Part shown: positions 1 to 8,455 of the stretch, piece after piece
Layout: every line of letters starts with the position of its first letter
Position numbering within the stretch: the first letter of the stretch is position 1
Source of the DNA: an uncultured bacterium
GTDB lineage: Bacteria > Patescibacteriota > Patescibacteriia > Patescibacteriales > UBA12465
Assembly: GCA_903904095.1 (NCBI GenBank)
Contig: CAIVBF010000024.1
Span: 1 to 15,295, forward strand
Direction of reading: 5' to 3'
Length of the DNA: 15,295 bases
Notes under the pieces: generated by a model
Seen by the model: only the letters and a program-made list of their open reading frames with translations
What the model was told of the DNA's origin: nothing
Database searches by the model: none
Program-made: the position numbers and the translations under genes

Positions 1-1052
1 GAATTTTTAATGATTTCATCGGGATTAATTTTTTCTCCCCTTTCGGCTGAGTTTTTAATAAGAGCATAAATAGTTTTTTCTGCATCATTTTCTAAAAGTA
101 ACCCATTATTTTTGTTGCCTCTAATATTTTTACTGTCTTCTTTTTCTTTGATTTGCTTATTTAATCCGAATACTTCAAGAATATCATCGGAATCTAAAAC
201 TGTCTTTGCCCCTTTTCTAATTAAATTGTTAGGCCCTTGGGAAAACTCGGAAAAAATATTACCCGGAACAGCTAAAACTTCTCTATTTTGATCAAGGGCT
301 TGATAGGCGGTAATTAAGGACCCCGATTTTGCCTTTGATTCAACAACTAAAGTTGCTTGGCATAATCCGGCTATAATTCTATTGCGTTGCGGGAAATTAT
401 GCTTTAAAGGGCTTGTTTTTGGCGGAAATTCAGAAAGTAATAAACCATTATTTTTAATTATTTTATCGGCCAGTGCTCTATTACTATAAGGATAAATAAT
501 ATTTTTATTTAAACCACATCCCAAAACAGCAATTGTTTTTCCTTTTTGTAATACGGTTTCTTGGTGGGCCAAAGTATCAACCCCGTGTGCCAATCCGCTA
601 ACAATAACAATTTCTCTATTGATTAAATCTGGGATTAATTCTGAAATTATCTTATTAGAATAAGCGCTATGCTCCCTTGAACCGACAATAGCTAAATAAT
701 TATTTTTTTGAGTTAAGATGTTTACATTTCCTTTGTAGTATAGAATAGGTGGTGGTGCGTTTATTTCTAATAATAATTTTGGGTATTCTTCGTCATGCCA
801 GGTTATTATTCCTATATTTTCATTGGTTAGCTCTTCAAGAACTAGATCTAGATTAAAAGATTGACGCCATTCTATAAAATTTTTAATTAGATTGGGGGAA
901 ATTTGCGCTTTTTCTAATTCAGAATATGAGGCCAAAAACGCCTCTTTCAAATTAGGAAAATAAGATTCTATTAAGCGCATCTTGATTGGACCAAATTTCT
1001 GAAAATGGTTAAAGGCCAGTTGATATTTTTGCTTACCATTTAATTTTTGCAT
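1..1052 (-). CDS. dprA: DNA-processing protein DprA (C-terminus cut by window edge)
   Basis: My translation of the minus strand from the ATG at 1050-1052 stays open for 350 codons and runs off the left edge. DprA binds incoming single-stranded DNA during natural transformation, shields it and loads RecA. Visible are an N-terminal helix-hairpin-helix-like region (about 10-60) and the Rossmann-like DprA core with AIVGSR (121-126), SGLAHGVDTLAH (152-163, usually SGxARGID), VLGCG (177-181), FPQRNRIIAGL (220-230), a GSLITA stretch (244-249) and AVPGN (261-265). After a polar linker (about 300-320) a winged-helix-like C-terminal domain begins and is cut off. No Shine-Dalgarno precedes the start. 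It is separated from pth by a hairpin terminator and has a TAGAAT -10-like hexamer at 1080-1085 without a convincing -35, so it may have its own promoter. The identity is secure from the motifs. Confidence 0.96.
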   Translation of the reverse strand, partial: MQKLNGKQKYQLAFNHFQKFGPIKMRLIESYFPNLKEAFLASYSELEKAQISPNLIKNFIEWRQSFNLDLVLEELTNENIGIITWHDEEYPKLLLEINAPPPILYYKGNVNILTQKNNYLAIVGSREHSAYSNKIISELIPDLINREIVIVSGLAHGVDTLAHQETVLQKGKTIAVLGCGLNKNIIYPYSNRALADKIIKNNGLLLSEFPPKTSPLKHNFPQRNRIIAGLCQATLVVESKAKSGSLITAYQALDQNREVLAVPGNIFSEFSQGPNNLIRKGAKTVLDSDDILEVFGLNKQIKEKEDSKNIRGNKNNGLLLENDAEKTIYALIKNSAERGEKINPDEIIKN

Positions 1053-1121
1053 ATTTTTTAATAATTAATAAACCTATTAATTCTATAGTTAAAATTTATT
1101 AAGTAATTGTAAATTGAAAAT

Positions 1122-1152
1122 AAAATCCCCCTAAATTTTTTAGGGGGATTTT
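1122..1152 (-). terminator. Rho-independent terminator after pth
   Basis: Perfect 14-bp inverted repeat, AAAATCCCCCTAAA at 1122-1135 and its complement at 1139-1152, with a three-base loop. A U-rich run follows in the minus-strand reading. It begins three bases past the pth stop codon and ends the LCP-der-pth unit before dprA. The A/T flanks are symmetrical, so it could also work in the plus direction. Confidence 0.85.
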
Positions 1153-1154
1153 AT

Positions 1155-1703
1155 TTAATTTAAGCTTTTGATATTTATTTTAGTGTTTAATTCGTATAAC
1201 TTTTCTTTCTCATCGGAATTAAAGTTAGTGAGAACGAATTTTTCGGGTGGAATCTTAGCTCTAAGCAGTTCATTTTTAATTCCTATTCTTAGTCTAGTAA
1301 ACTGCTTAGTTTTTAAATGATTAATGATTGATTCAACTCCGCGGTTTCCGGCGCTTCCGGAGTTAGTCGCTATTTTATAATCACCAAAATTTAAATCTAG
1401 ATCATCATGGATAACTGTTAAGCAATTATTTAAATCAGAATCTTTCTTTTTGATTAAGCCGAAGCTAAGCGGTAATAATTTATAGTAGTTTAAAACGCTT
1501 TGGGCGCTTCGTCCGGATTCATTCATAAAAGTAAGCGGTTTAACAAATAAAAAATCACCATCTTCATAAGTTAAAGCGGAAAACTTTTTATTTTCTGACC
1601 ATTTTATGTCACCGAGAAGATTATCTATTAATAACCAGGCGGCGTTATGGCGAGAATTTTTGTATTGGTCGCCAGGATTTCCTAGCGCAATGATTACTCT
1701 CAT
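1155..1703 (-). CDS. pth: Peptidyl-tRNA hydrolase, with altered substrate-binding motif
   Basis: Pth releases tRNA from peptidyl-tRNA that has dropped off the ribosome. The 182-aa length is near the usual 185-195. Family features seen: GNPG at 8-11 (N9), the catalytic histidine in RHN (H19), FMN (N61), HDDLDL at 99-104 (D100, the usual partner of the catalytic His), and RLRIGI at 137-142. Two things are odd. The segment that normally reads GGHNG is here SAGNRG (117-122), so the positions equivalent to E. coli H113 and N114 are Asn and Arg. There is also a polar insertion of roughly a dozen residues at about 80-94, before the HDDLDL strand. The gene starts three bases after the der stop codon, so the two are almost certainly co-transcribed; there is no Shine-Dalgarno. 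The family call is secure; normal activity is inferred. Confidence 0.95.
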   Translation of the reverse strand: MRVIIALGNPGDQYKNSRHNAAWLLIDNLLGDIKWSENKKFSALTYEDGDFLFVKPLTFMNESGRSAQSVLNYYKLLPLSFGLIKKKDSDLNNCLTVIHDDLDLNFGDYKIATNSGSAGNRGVESIINHLKTKQFTRLRIGIKNELLRAKIPPEKFVLTNFNSDEKEKLYELNTKINIKSLN

Positions 1704-1706
1704 ATT

Positions 1707-3110
1707 TTATAAGTTTGGGTTATAGGTTGTATGAGATTTCTTTTCTTTAGAAACCTTAACTCTAATAGGTGTTCCCGTAAAACCGTATCTTTCTCTTAAG
1801 CGATTTTCCATAAATCTAACATAAGAAAAATGTAAATCATCATTCGGACCTATTCTAACCGCGAAGAAAGGAGGATTGCTTTTGATTTGTTTAAATTCAT
1901 ATATTCTCGGTGACTTTGTTCCCTTGCCTTTAGCCGGTTTGTGAATTTTAACAACATGTTTTAAGAATTTTTCCGTTTGCGAATCACTTAAAGATAATTT
2001 TCTTTCTTTGGAGACGTTTAAAATTAAATCTAAAATTTTACTAACTTTTTCGCCGGTTTTAGCTGATATAAATTGAATAGGCGCCCAAGTTGCGAAAGGC
2101 AATTTATCATATAAAACCTGCGTCCATTTTTTAGTATCCCGATCGGCGATTTTATCCCACTTATTGGCAATGATAATTAAGCTCTTTCTTCGGTCAAAAA
2201 TTTCTTGGACGATTTTAGCGTCCTGGTGCGTTAAGGGTTCGTTTAAATCTAATACTAAAAGAGCAATATCTGCTTTATCAAGAGAGCTTAGGGATTTATA
2301 GATTCCCGGTTTTTCAAAACCATCGCCCTTCTTCCCTTGCTTAGAAATTCCGGCCGTATCTACTAATTTTATTGTTTTATCAAGATAATTTATTTCCGTA
2401 TCTTGCGGTTCGCGAGTGGTGTGGGCAATTGGACTAACAATAACCCTTTCGTAGCCAAGGATAGAATTTAATAGAGAAGACTTCCCTACATTAGGTTTGC
2501 CGATAATACAAACATTGATTAAATTTTCATTGTCTACAATTTTTAAAGCTGATAATTTTTTAGGTGATTTAATTCTTTTAACAATAATATCTAGTAAGTC
2601 GCCGGTTCCTAAACCGCTAGCCGCCGAAACAATAAAGGGCTCGCCTAAATTTAGTTTATTGAACTGGGCAGTTTCACCGGCGTTTTTAAAATTATCAACC
2701 TTATTGGCGACTAATAAAATTTTATTATTAAATTTTTCTTTCTGTTTAATAATTTCTGATAATGATTTGTCCTCAGGCAGTAATCCGGTTTTTGCATCAA
2801 CTACGAATAAGATAAGATCGGCTCTGTTTAAATAGGAGATGGCTTGTTTTTGCGTCTGGCTATCAATATCGGTTTCAATTATTTTATCTCTTTTTAAATA
2901 GCTTGAATCAAGCAGCCCGGCCGTATCAACAATCTCAAAAGCACTATTATTCCATTCAACAAAACCGATATTACTATCGCGGGTCGTTCCGGCAATGTTT
3001 GAAACAAGGGCATGATTTTTTTCTGTGAAACAATTAAAAAGAGTAGACTTCCCTACGTTAGTTCTTCCGCAGACAACTACTAATGGTAATTTTTTTTCAG
3101 TTTTTTCCAT
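1707..3110 (-). CDS. der: Ribosome-assembly GTPase Der (EngA)
   Basis: Der carries two GTPase domains in tandem plus a KH-like domain and acts in 50S subunit maturation. The 467-aa length is normal. The first G domain has GRTNVGKS (15-22; Thr replaces the usual Pro), DTAG (62-65) and NKVD (136-139). The second has GKPNVGKS (204-211), DTAG (251-254) and NKWD (316-319). The KH-like domain spans about 370-455 and ends in a basic tail. The second-domain switch reads AHTTRE (229-234) where GTTRD is usual, a mild deviation. It lies between the LCP gene (30-base gap) and pth (3-base gap) on the same strand. An A-rich stretch without Shine-Dalgarno precedes the ATG. The identity is certain from the duplicated G motifs. 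Confidence 0.98.
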   Translation of the reverse strand: MEKTEKKLPLVVVCGRTNVGKSTLFNCFTEKNHALVSNIAGTTRDSNIGFVEWNNSAFEIVDTAGLLDSSYLKRDKIIETDIDSQTQKQAISYLNRADLILFVVDAKTGLLPEDKSLSEIIKQKEKFNNKILLVANKVDNFKNAGETAQFNKLNLGEPFIVSAASGLGTGDLLDIIVKRIKSPKKLSALKIVDNENLINVCIIGKPNVGKSSLLNSILGYERVIVSPIAHTTREPQDTEINYLDKTIKLVDTAGISKQGKKGDGFEKPGIYKSLSSLDKADIALLVLDLNEPLTHQDAKIVQEIFDRRKSLIIIANKWDKIADRDTKKWTQVLYDKLPFATWAPIQFISAKTGEKVSKILDLILNVSKERKLSLSDSQTEKFLKHVVKIHKPAKGKGTKSPRIYEFKQIKSNPPFFAVRIGPNDDLHFSYVRFMENRLRERYGFTGTPIRVKVSKEKKSHTTYNPNL

Positions 3111-3140
3111 ATTATTAAATTTTAGTAGCTTTTATTAATC

Positions 3141-4592
3141 TTAATTTTTATTAGATTCTGTTCCAGTTATTAAAACAAAGTCAGGCTGAGTTGAACTTCC
3201 GGTTTGATATTTTTTTAGCCAGTCCGGAGAATCATATGCGATAGTTGCGCCGCTTATTTTTATTAAAGTAGCTAAAGAATCTTTTTTAGCGCCATTACTT
3301 AAATCGTAAATTACAGAAGTAGCATGGTTTCTTTCAATCGCATTTTCGGTTTTTAATACTTTAAAATTATATTTTTCTAATTCAAGTGATACTTTTCCGG
3401 CTAGCCCGGCGATCCAAGTTCCATTGTTTATAATTACGCTAGCATCTTCGCTTATTGGCTGGATCTCGGCTGGTTTATTTTCGTTGACGATAAAAACATC
3501 CTTAATTACACTTTTCATTTCCGAGAAATTACCGCTTACTGGTGTTAAAATATAGGCGCCGTTTTCGCCTCGGCCAGAAACTAATAATCCGTCGGGAGCA
3601 TCGCTAAAAACTTTATTAATAATTTTTGATCTATCAACATCCTTAAAATTATTCCATAGTCTTAATATTTCCCAGGCACCCAAATTTGTTGAAATATCTT
3701 TATTTAATTCAGAAATAAGTTTTGCTATAGTGATCGGGTTAAGTAATGTCTGCCGAGAAAGTAACTTTTCTTTAACTGCCTCTAATATAATTTGTTGCCT
3801 TTTTGCTCTGGCAAAATCATTCCCTTCTGGCCCGAGCGCGTGGCGGCTTCTAGCATACTTTAGGGCAGTTATTCCGTCCATTTTTTGTAAGCCCTTGTTA
3901 AAGTGTAGATGTTCATATCTAGCATAATAATCCGGGTCATCTTCTTTTCCGCGAATAGGATACATGTAATCATCAAAAGAGTTTTCAACATTAACATCAA
4001 TCCCGCCAATTTCGTTAATAATATTAATGAAGCCATCAAAATCAACTCGGACGTAATAATTTATTGGCGTATCAAACAATTCGGAAATTGCTTGAGAAGT
4101 TACTTCGCTGCCGCTACCTTGTAGTTTTTGTTCAGCGTAGGCATTAATACTGTTTATTTTTTGCCATGAACCGTTGACGGGGACAGTTAAGTCGCGAGGG
4201 ATTGAGAATAGAGCGACTTCTTTTGTTGATGGCTTAAGACTTCCTATCATTATTGTGTCGGTTAAATAGCCGCCATCATGGTTCTCGCCGCCCATTCCTA
4301 ATAACAGAATATTAATCCGGTCACTTTCTTCTCCTTTTAATAGTTTGTCGGTGCTGGGAACAAAATGTTTTATGGTATTGAAGAATCCGCTGCCGGGGAA
4401 CCAGCCGCTTGCATTTTGGCTAGACATTAAAACTTTTCCGGAAAAGATTACCAGCATTATAGAGAAAGCAATTACATAAGTAATTATTTTTCTTTTATTT
4501 CTACTAATAATTATATCATCATTGTCGGAATTAAGCTCCTGTTTTCTTAGTCGCTTTTCTTCTTCTTCCATTTTTTGTTTGAAATCTATCAT
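3141..4592 (-). CDS. LytR-CpsA-Psr (LCP) family cell-wall polymer ligase with LytR_C domain
   Basis: LCP proteins transfer lipid-linked glycopolymers onto peptidoglycan or other surface acceptors. This 483-aa protein has a charged cytoplasmic N-terminus, one membrane segment (about 36-56) and then an external LCP domain (about 92-275). Conserved spots are NILLLGM (94-100), DTIMI (112-116), the phosphate-binding Arg in IPRDL (131-135), NYYVRVDF (178-185), IGGIDV (195-200), YARSRHA (246-252) and R262. A LytR_C-type domain follows (about 384-478), starting VIINNGT (386-392). It is a single-pass signal-anchor protein with its catalytic face outside. It is the first gene of an LCP-der-pth unit. 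A possible promoter lies 17-45 bases upstream, but tRNA read-through is also possible. The acceptor polymer cannot be told from the sequence. Confidence 0.93.
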   Translation of the reverse strand: MIDFKQKMEEEEKRLRKQELNSDNDDIIISRNKRKIITYVIAFSIMLVIFSGKVLMSSQNASGWFPGSGFFNTIKHFVPSTDKLLKGEESDRINILLLGMGGENHDGGYLTDTIMIGSLKPSTKEVALFSIPRDLTVPVNGSWQKINSINAYAEQKLQGSGSEVTSQAISELFDTPINYYVRVDFDGFINIINEIGGIDVNVENSFDDYMYPIRGKEDDPDYYARYEHLHFNKGLQKMDGITALKYARSRHALGPEGNDFARAKRQQIILEAVKEKLLSRQTLLNPITIAKLISELNKDISTNLGAWEILRLWNNFKDVDRSKIINKVFSDAPDGLLVSGRGENGAYILTPVSGNFSEMKSVIKDVFIVNENKPAEIQPISEDASVIINNGTWIAGLAGKVSLELEKYNFKVLKTENAIERNHATSVIYDLSNGAKKDSLATLIKISGATIAYDSPDWLKKYQTGSSTQPDFVLITGTESNKN

Positions 4593-4608
4593 AAAATAAA
4601 AAACTGCC

Positions 4609-4637
4609 TTTATACAAGGGATTGTTTACAATTTAAA
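4609..4637 (-). promoter_or_regulatory. Possible promoter for the LCP-der-pth unit
   Basis: In the minus strand a -10 TATAAA (4609-4614) sits 17 bases from a -35-like TTTAAA (4632-4637). The predicted start would leave a leader of only about 10 bases. A weak CCTT/AAGG hairpin followed by a T-run overlaps the same bases, so the site could instead help end tRNA transcription. Confidence 0.4.
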
Positions 4638-4640
4638 TTG

Positions 4641-4711
4641 TCGGGCTGCCCGGAGTCGGACCGGGATCACACGAACCCGAATCGTGTATAATACCGCTAT
4701 ACCACAGCCCG
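4641..4711 (-). tRNA. tRNA-Pro(CGG)
   Basis: Folded by hand as a 71-nt cloverleaf. The acceptor CGGGCUG/CAGCCCG has the bacterial proline C1-G72 pair and A73. The D-loop is AGCGGUA, the anticodon stem CACGA/UCGUG, and the loop UUCGGGU gives anticodon CGG with G37. The T-stem is CCCGG/CCGGG. The T-loop reads UCCGACU, so position 55, normally U (pseudouridine), is C. CCA is not encoded; the bases after A73 are CAA. It is the last tRNA of the cluster. Confidence 0.95.
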
Positions 4712-4722
4712 TGGTGTATTTG

Positions 4723-4795
4723 TGGACTTGAGGAGACTCGAACTCCTTACCTCTGCAATGCGAATGCAGCGCTCTACCAGATGAGCTACAAGCCC
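4723..4795 (-). tRNA. tRNA-Ala(CGC)
   Basis: Complete 73-nt cloverleaf with acceptor GGGCUUG/CAAGUCC, which places the G3-U70 wobble, the alanine identity element, at the right position. D-stem GCUC/GAGC, anticodon stem CUGCA/UGCAG, loop UUCGCAU (anticodon CGC), T-loop UUCGAGU and A73. The bases after A73 are CAC, so CCA must be added after transcription. It is 11 bases upstream of tRNA-Pro(CGG) and 7 bases downstream of the encoded CCA of tRNA-Pro(GGG). Confidence 0.97.
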
Positions 4796-4802
4796 TTTTT
4801 AT

Positions 4803-4876
4803 TGGTCGGGGTGCCGGGAATTGAACCCGGGTTACATGCACCCCATGCATGTGTACTTCCGTTATACTACACCCCG
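4803..4876 (-). tRNA. tRNA-Pro(GGG), CCA encoded
   Basis: Cloverleaf of 71 nt plus an encoded CCA (4803-4805). Acceptor CGGGGUG/CACCCCG with C1-G72 and A73, D-loop AACGGAA, anticodon stem CAUGC/GCAUG, loop AUGGGGU (anticodon GGG, G37), T-loop UUCAAUU. It is first in the tRNA cluster and the only one of the three with a genomically encoded CCA. Confidence 0.95.
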
Positions 4877-4911
4877 AGATAACAAAAACAGGCTTGCGAT
4901 AAACTGTTCTT

Positions 4912-4939
4912 ATGTTACCACAAAACCCGAATATTTCAA
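4912..4939 (-). promoter_or_regulatory. Promoter of the tRNA cluster
   Basis: The minus strand has -35 TTGAAA (4934-4939), a 16-base spacer and -10 TAACAT (4912-4917) preceded by an extended -10 TGG. Transcription would start near 4905, leaving about 28 bases of leader before tRNA-Pro(GGG). It diverges from the plus-strand promoter at 4992-5019; the 217-base gap 4877-5093 holds no other evident feature. Confidence 0.6.
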
Positions 4940-4991
4940 GTCAGGTTTTATGTTCTGTTTTTTAATGTTTTTGGTCTATTAATAATTTTGT

Positions 4992-5019
4992 TTGACAAAT
5001 TATTGCCAAGGGCTAAGAT
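4992..5019 (+). promoter_or_regulatory. Promoter of the 119-aa hypothetical gene
   Basis: Perfect -35 TTGACA (4992-4997), a 16-base spacer and -10 TAAGAT (5014-5019, 4 of 6). The expected start near 5026 gives a leader of about 67 bases with no Shine-Dalgarno before the ATG at 5094. Confidence 0.6.
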
Positions 5020-5093
5020 ATACAAAGATAATTTTGAGTATCCATTTTTTGTCTATCACATAACCATTATTTATGAACCTTAAAAACTAAGCC

Positions 5094-5453
5094 ATGTACA
5101 CAATTTCAGCCGAAGTTATTATTGCAAATTATTTTGCAGAGGTTGCGGGGAGTAACGAACTAAAACTTTCAACACTCGCCGAGATTAAAATTAAAATTGA
5201 TAAAGAATTTCGGGACATATTTTTATTTGTTGACTTGTCTAGGGATTCATTAGAGGATGCAGTTAATTCAAATCGTAACTACTTCTCGTTTAATGATTCC
5301 AGAACAGCCATTATGTTCCATTCCTCGCAAAGAGAGAATTTGTATGAGGATGTCTATGCGATCTTTAACGCAAAAATAGAGCAGGATATTAAGTATAAAC
5401 TGTTAGTAAGCCTTGAAAAGATGCTTTCAGCTATGACCAGTGACTGTTCTTGA
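5094..5453 (+). CDS. Hypothetical protein, 119 aa, own promoter and terminator
   Basis: I do not recognise this protein. It is predicted soluble and mixed alpha/beta, with no signal peptide, membrane segment, zinc-binding cluster or known nucleotide-binding motif. It opens with a hydrophobic stretch containing two Ala-rich turns (MYTISAEVIIANYFAEVAGS), has a strand-like IFLFVDL (42-48), a Ser/Asn/Asp-rich middle (49-69) and a helical C-terminus (about 82-113), and ends in Cys-Ser. Support for coding is a 119-codon open frame in AT-rich DNA with a TTGACA promoter before it and a strong terminator 18 bases after its stop. It is a single-gene unit between the divergent tRNA cluster and trpS. No Shine-Dalgarno precedes the ATG. 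It may be lineage-specific or acquired. Confidence 0.72.
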   Translation: MYTISAEVIIANYFAEVAGSNELKLSTLAEIKIKIDKEFRDIFLFVDLSRDSLEDAVNSNRNYFSFNDSRTAIMFHSSQRENLYEDVYAIFNAKIEQDIKYKLLVSLEKMLSAMTSDCS

Positions 5454-5471
5454 CAAAATGAGCCCACCGCC

Positions 5472-5512
5472 TCCCCGATCATCTATTATATATAGTGATT
5501 GGGGATTTTTTT
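5472..5512 (+). terminator. Strong terminator after the hypothetical gene
   Basis: Ten-base arms TCCCCGATCA (5472-5481) and TGATTGGGGA (5496-5505) pair with one G-U wobble. The loop can extend the helix through CTAT/ATAG. Seven T bases follow (5506-5512). It isolates the 119-aa gene from trpS. Confidence 0.92.
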
Positions 5513-5520
5513 ATTCAAAA

Positions 5521-5549
5521 TTGCTTTTTTGGCTTAATTATCATAGAAT
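5521..5549 (+). promoter_or_regulatory. Promoter of trpS
   Basis: -35 TTGCTT (5521-5526), a 17-base spacer and -10 TAGAAT (5544-5549, 5 of 6). The predicted start near 5556 gives a short leader of about 24 bases, A/T only, without Shine-Dalgarno. Confidence 0.55.
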
Positions 5550-5579
5550 AATATTAGTAAAATAATATTTTTAATTATT

Positions 5580-6569
5580 ATGTCTATCAAAAAACATATT
5601 TTTTCCGGAATTCAACCAAGCGGAAATTTGAACATTGGCAACTATATAGGGGCGATTTCGCAGTGGGTAGAAATGCAGAAAGAATATGACTGTATATTCT
5701 CCGTGGTTGATTATCATGCTATTACCGTTAAGCAAAAACCGGAGGAATTAAAAAAAAGAATTATTAATACGACTAAAATATATTTAGCGGCTGGGATTGA
5801 TCCGGAAAAATCAATTATTTTTCAACAATCAGCCGTTCCGGCTCACACCGAACTAGCCTGGATTTTAAATTGTTACGGCGCCCGTATCGCTGATTTAAAT
5901 AAAATGACGCAGTTTAAGGATAAGGCTGGCAAAAATCAAGAATCAGTTAGCGTTGGTTTATATGATTATCCGGTTTTAATGGCGGCGGATATTTTATTAT
6001 ACAATACCGAAATTGTTCCTGTTGGCGATGATCAGAAACAGCACGTTGAGCTAGCTCGTGACATTGCCACCCGTTTTAATAAAGAGTTTGGTGACGCTTT
6101 TATTATTCCACAAGCAGTTGTGAAAAAAGAGGGAGCAAGAATTATGTCTTTACAGGACCCAACTAAAAAAATGAGTAAGAGCGACCCAAATCAAAATAAT
6201 TGTATTATATTATTAGAAGATATTGAGGACGCTAAGAAAAAAATAATGCGATCGGTTACAGACTCCGGTAGCGACGTGGTTTATGATTTGATTAATAAAC
6301 CGGCCCTGTCTAATTTATTGACTATTTATGCGATTTTGGGAGATCGTCAAATTAAAAGATTGGAAAAGGATTATAGTGGCAAAGGATATGGTGATTTTAA
6401 GAAAGATCTAGCGGAAGTTATTGAGAAATTTTTGAAAGATTTTCAAGAAAAATATAATAATATTTCCGATCAAGAAGTTTTAGAAATTTTAGAAGCGGGC
6501 AGGATTAAGGCCCAGGCGATTGCTTCTAAAAAACTAGAAGAAGTCAGGAAGTTAATCGGAGTCAGATAA
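5580..6569 (+). CDS. trpS: Tryptophanyl-tRNA synthetase
   Basis: TrpRS is a class Ic synthetase that charges tRNA-Trp in the cytoplasm. The 329-aa length is typical of bacterial enzymes. Seen: FSGIQPSG (8-15) leading into the HIGH-equivalent NIGN (18-21, as usual for TrpRS), YDYPVLMAADILLY (128-141) for tryptophan recognition, VGDDQKQHVELARD (148-161), and the KMSKS loop KKMSKS (196-201) followed by DPN. The C-terminal helical part is the anticodon-binding region. The start is the first ATG after the promoter; it lacks a Shine-Dalgarno. The gene is a one-gene unit with its own promoter and terminator, and converges with the 16S gene. Confidence 0.98.
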   Translation: MSIKKHIFSGIQPSGNLNIGNYIGAISQWVEMQKEYDCIFSVVDYHAITVKQKPEELKKRIINTTKIYLAAGIDPEKSIIFQQSAVPAHTELAWILNCYGARIADLNKMTQFKDKAGKNQESVSVGLYDYPVLMAADILLYNTEIVPVGDDQKQHVELARDIATRFNKEFGDAFIIPQAVVKKEGARIMSLQDPTKKMSKSDPNQNNCIILLEDIEDAKKKIMRSVTDSGSDVVYDLINKPALSNLLTIYAILGDRQIKRLEKDYSGKGYGDFKKDLAEVIEKFLKDFQEKYNNISDQEVLEILEAGRIKAQAIASKKLEEVRKLIGVR

Positions 6570-6587
6570 AAAATATTTTTGTAAAAT

Positions 6588-6615
6588 AAAAAGAGCTTGT
6601 AATAGGCTCTTTTTT
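6588..6615 (+). terminator. Terminator after trpS
   Basis: Arms AAAAAGAGC (6588-6596) and GCTCTTTTT (6606-6614) with a short loop and a continuing T-run. It lies 18 bases after the trpS stop and back-to-back with the minus-strand terminator of the 16S unit. Confidence 0.88.
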
Positions 6616-6627
6616 GATATTATAAAC

Positions 6628-6654
6628 AAAAAAACACCTATTATGGTGGTTTTT
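6628..6654 (-). terminator. Terminator of the 16S transcription unit
   Basis: In the minus-strand reading, ACCACC pairs with GGTGT across a six-base loop with one bulged base, followed directly by seven T bases. It lies just beyond the 3' arm of the 16S processing stem, so the transcript appears to end here without reaching any 23S gene. Confidence 0.75.
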
Positions 6655-6659
6655 GAGAT

Positions 6660-6701
6660 CAATCATGATTATGAATTTCAAGTCTAATTGGCATCAATTC
6701 A
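6660..6701 (-). repeat. 3' arm of the 16S rRNA processing stem
   Basis: CTAATTGGCATCAATTCA at 6684-6701 is the exact reverse complement of 8344-8361 upstream of the 16S gene (18 of 18). CAATCATG at 6660-6667 also matches the complement of 8382-8389 (8 of 8). In the minus-strand precursor these arms bracket the 16S rRNA and would form the long helix usually cut by RNase III. Confidence 0.9.
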
Positions 6702-6703
6702 TT

Positions 6704-6774
6704 GTTACCTTGCGGTAACCACTCCGGCATCATGCCAGAGGCGACTATTTCTTTAACTCCGAAGAGCTAAGAAA
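6704..6774 (-). other. Three consecutive hairpins in the 16S trailer
   Basis: Between the 16S 3' end and the processing stem the transcript can fold into three compact hairpins. At 6748-6774 is an A/U-rich stem with a UUCG loop. At 6722-6740 an 8-bp stem CUCUGGCA/UGCCGGAG closes a UGA loop. At 6704-6719 a 6-bp stem GUUACC/GGUAAC is capped by a GCAA tetraloop. These caps suggest a selected RNA structure; proteins that bind it are unknown. Confidence 0.75.
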
Positions 6775-6786
6775 TTTTCTCCCTAG

Positions 6787-8268
<1,482 letters not shown>

Positions 8269-8284
8269 TGATTGACTCTAATTT

Positions 8285-8327
8285 GAAAGCTTACGCTTTC
8301 GTATATAGATTCCGTTTTAGAAACGGA
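8285..8327 (-). other. Two hairpins in the 16S leader
   Basis: In the minus-strand precursor, UCCGUUU/AAACGGA (8311-8327) forms a perfect 7-bp stem with a CUA loop. GAAAGC/GCUUUC (8285-8300) forms a perfect 6-bp stem with a GUAA (GNRA) loop. Both lie between the processing stem and the mature 5' end and mirror the capped hairpins of the trailer. Confidence 0.75.
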
Positions 8328-8343
8328 TAAAAATTTTTTGTTT

Positions 8344-8389
8344 TGAATTGATGCCAATTAGCATCAAAATTTAACCATCACCATGATTG
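8344..8389 (-). repeat. 5' arm of the 16S rRNA processing stem
   Basis: TGAATTGATGCCAATTAG at 8344-8361 is fully complementary to 6684-6701, and CATGATTG at 8382-8389 to 6660-6667. The segment between them pairs partly, including an AAAUUUU tract. Together they make a helix of more than 30 pairs bringing leader and trailer of pre-16S RNA together. Confidence 0.9.
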
Positions 8390-8425
8390 TTTATTATATA
8401 ATTTTTAATGTTCTGAAATAGACAG

Positions 8426-8455
8426 AAAAAAACAAAGATATAAAACATATCTTGT
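8426..8455 (-). terminator. Terminator-like hairpin in the 16S leader
   Basis: In the minus strand ACAAGATAT (8455-8447) pairs with ATATCTTTGT (8441-8432), with one bulged T, and six T bases follow. It lies about 30 bases after the predicted 16S start point. The stem is A/U-rich and therefore weak; it could be a partial attenuator or chance. Confidence 0.4.

Noticed and set aside
3730..4124. Open frames on the plus strand opposite the LCP gene, and similar ones opposite der (2497-2835) and RNase J (13374-13587)
   Set aside because: They are antisense or out-of-frame shadows of well-identified genes, with no promoter or family resemblance.
4626..4850. Open frame of 74 codons on the minus strand
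   Set aside because: It overlaps all three tRNA genes, which fold as full cloverleaves.
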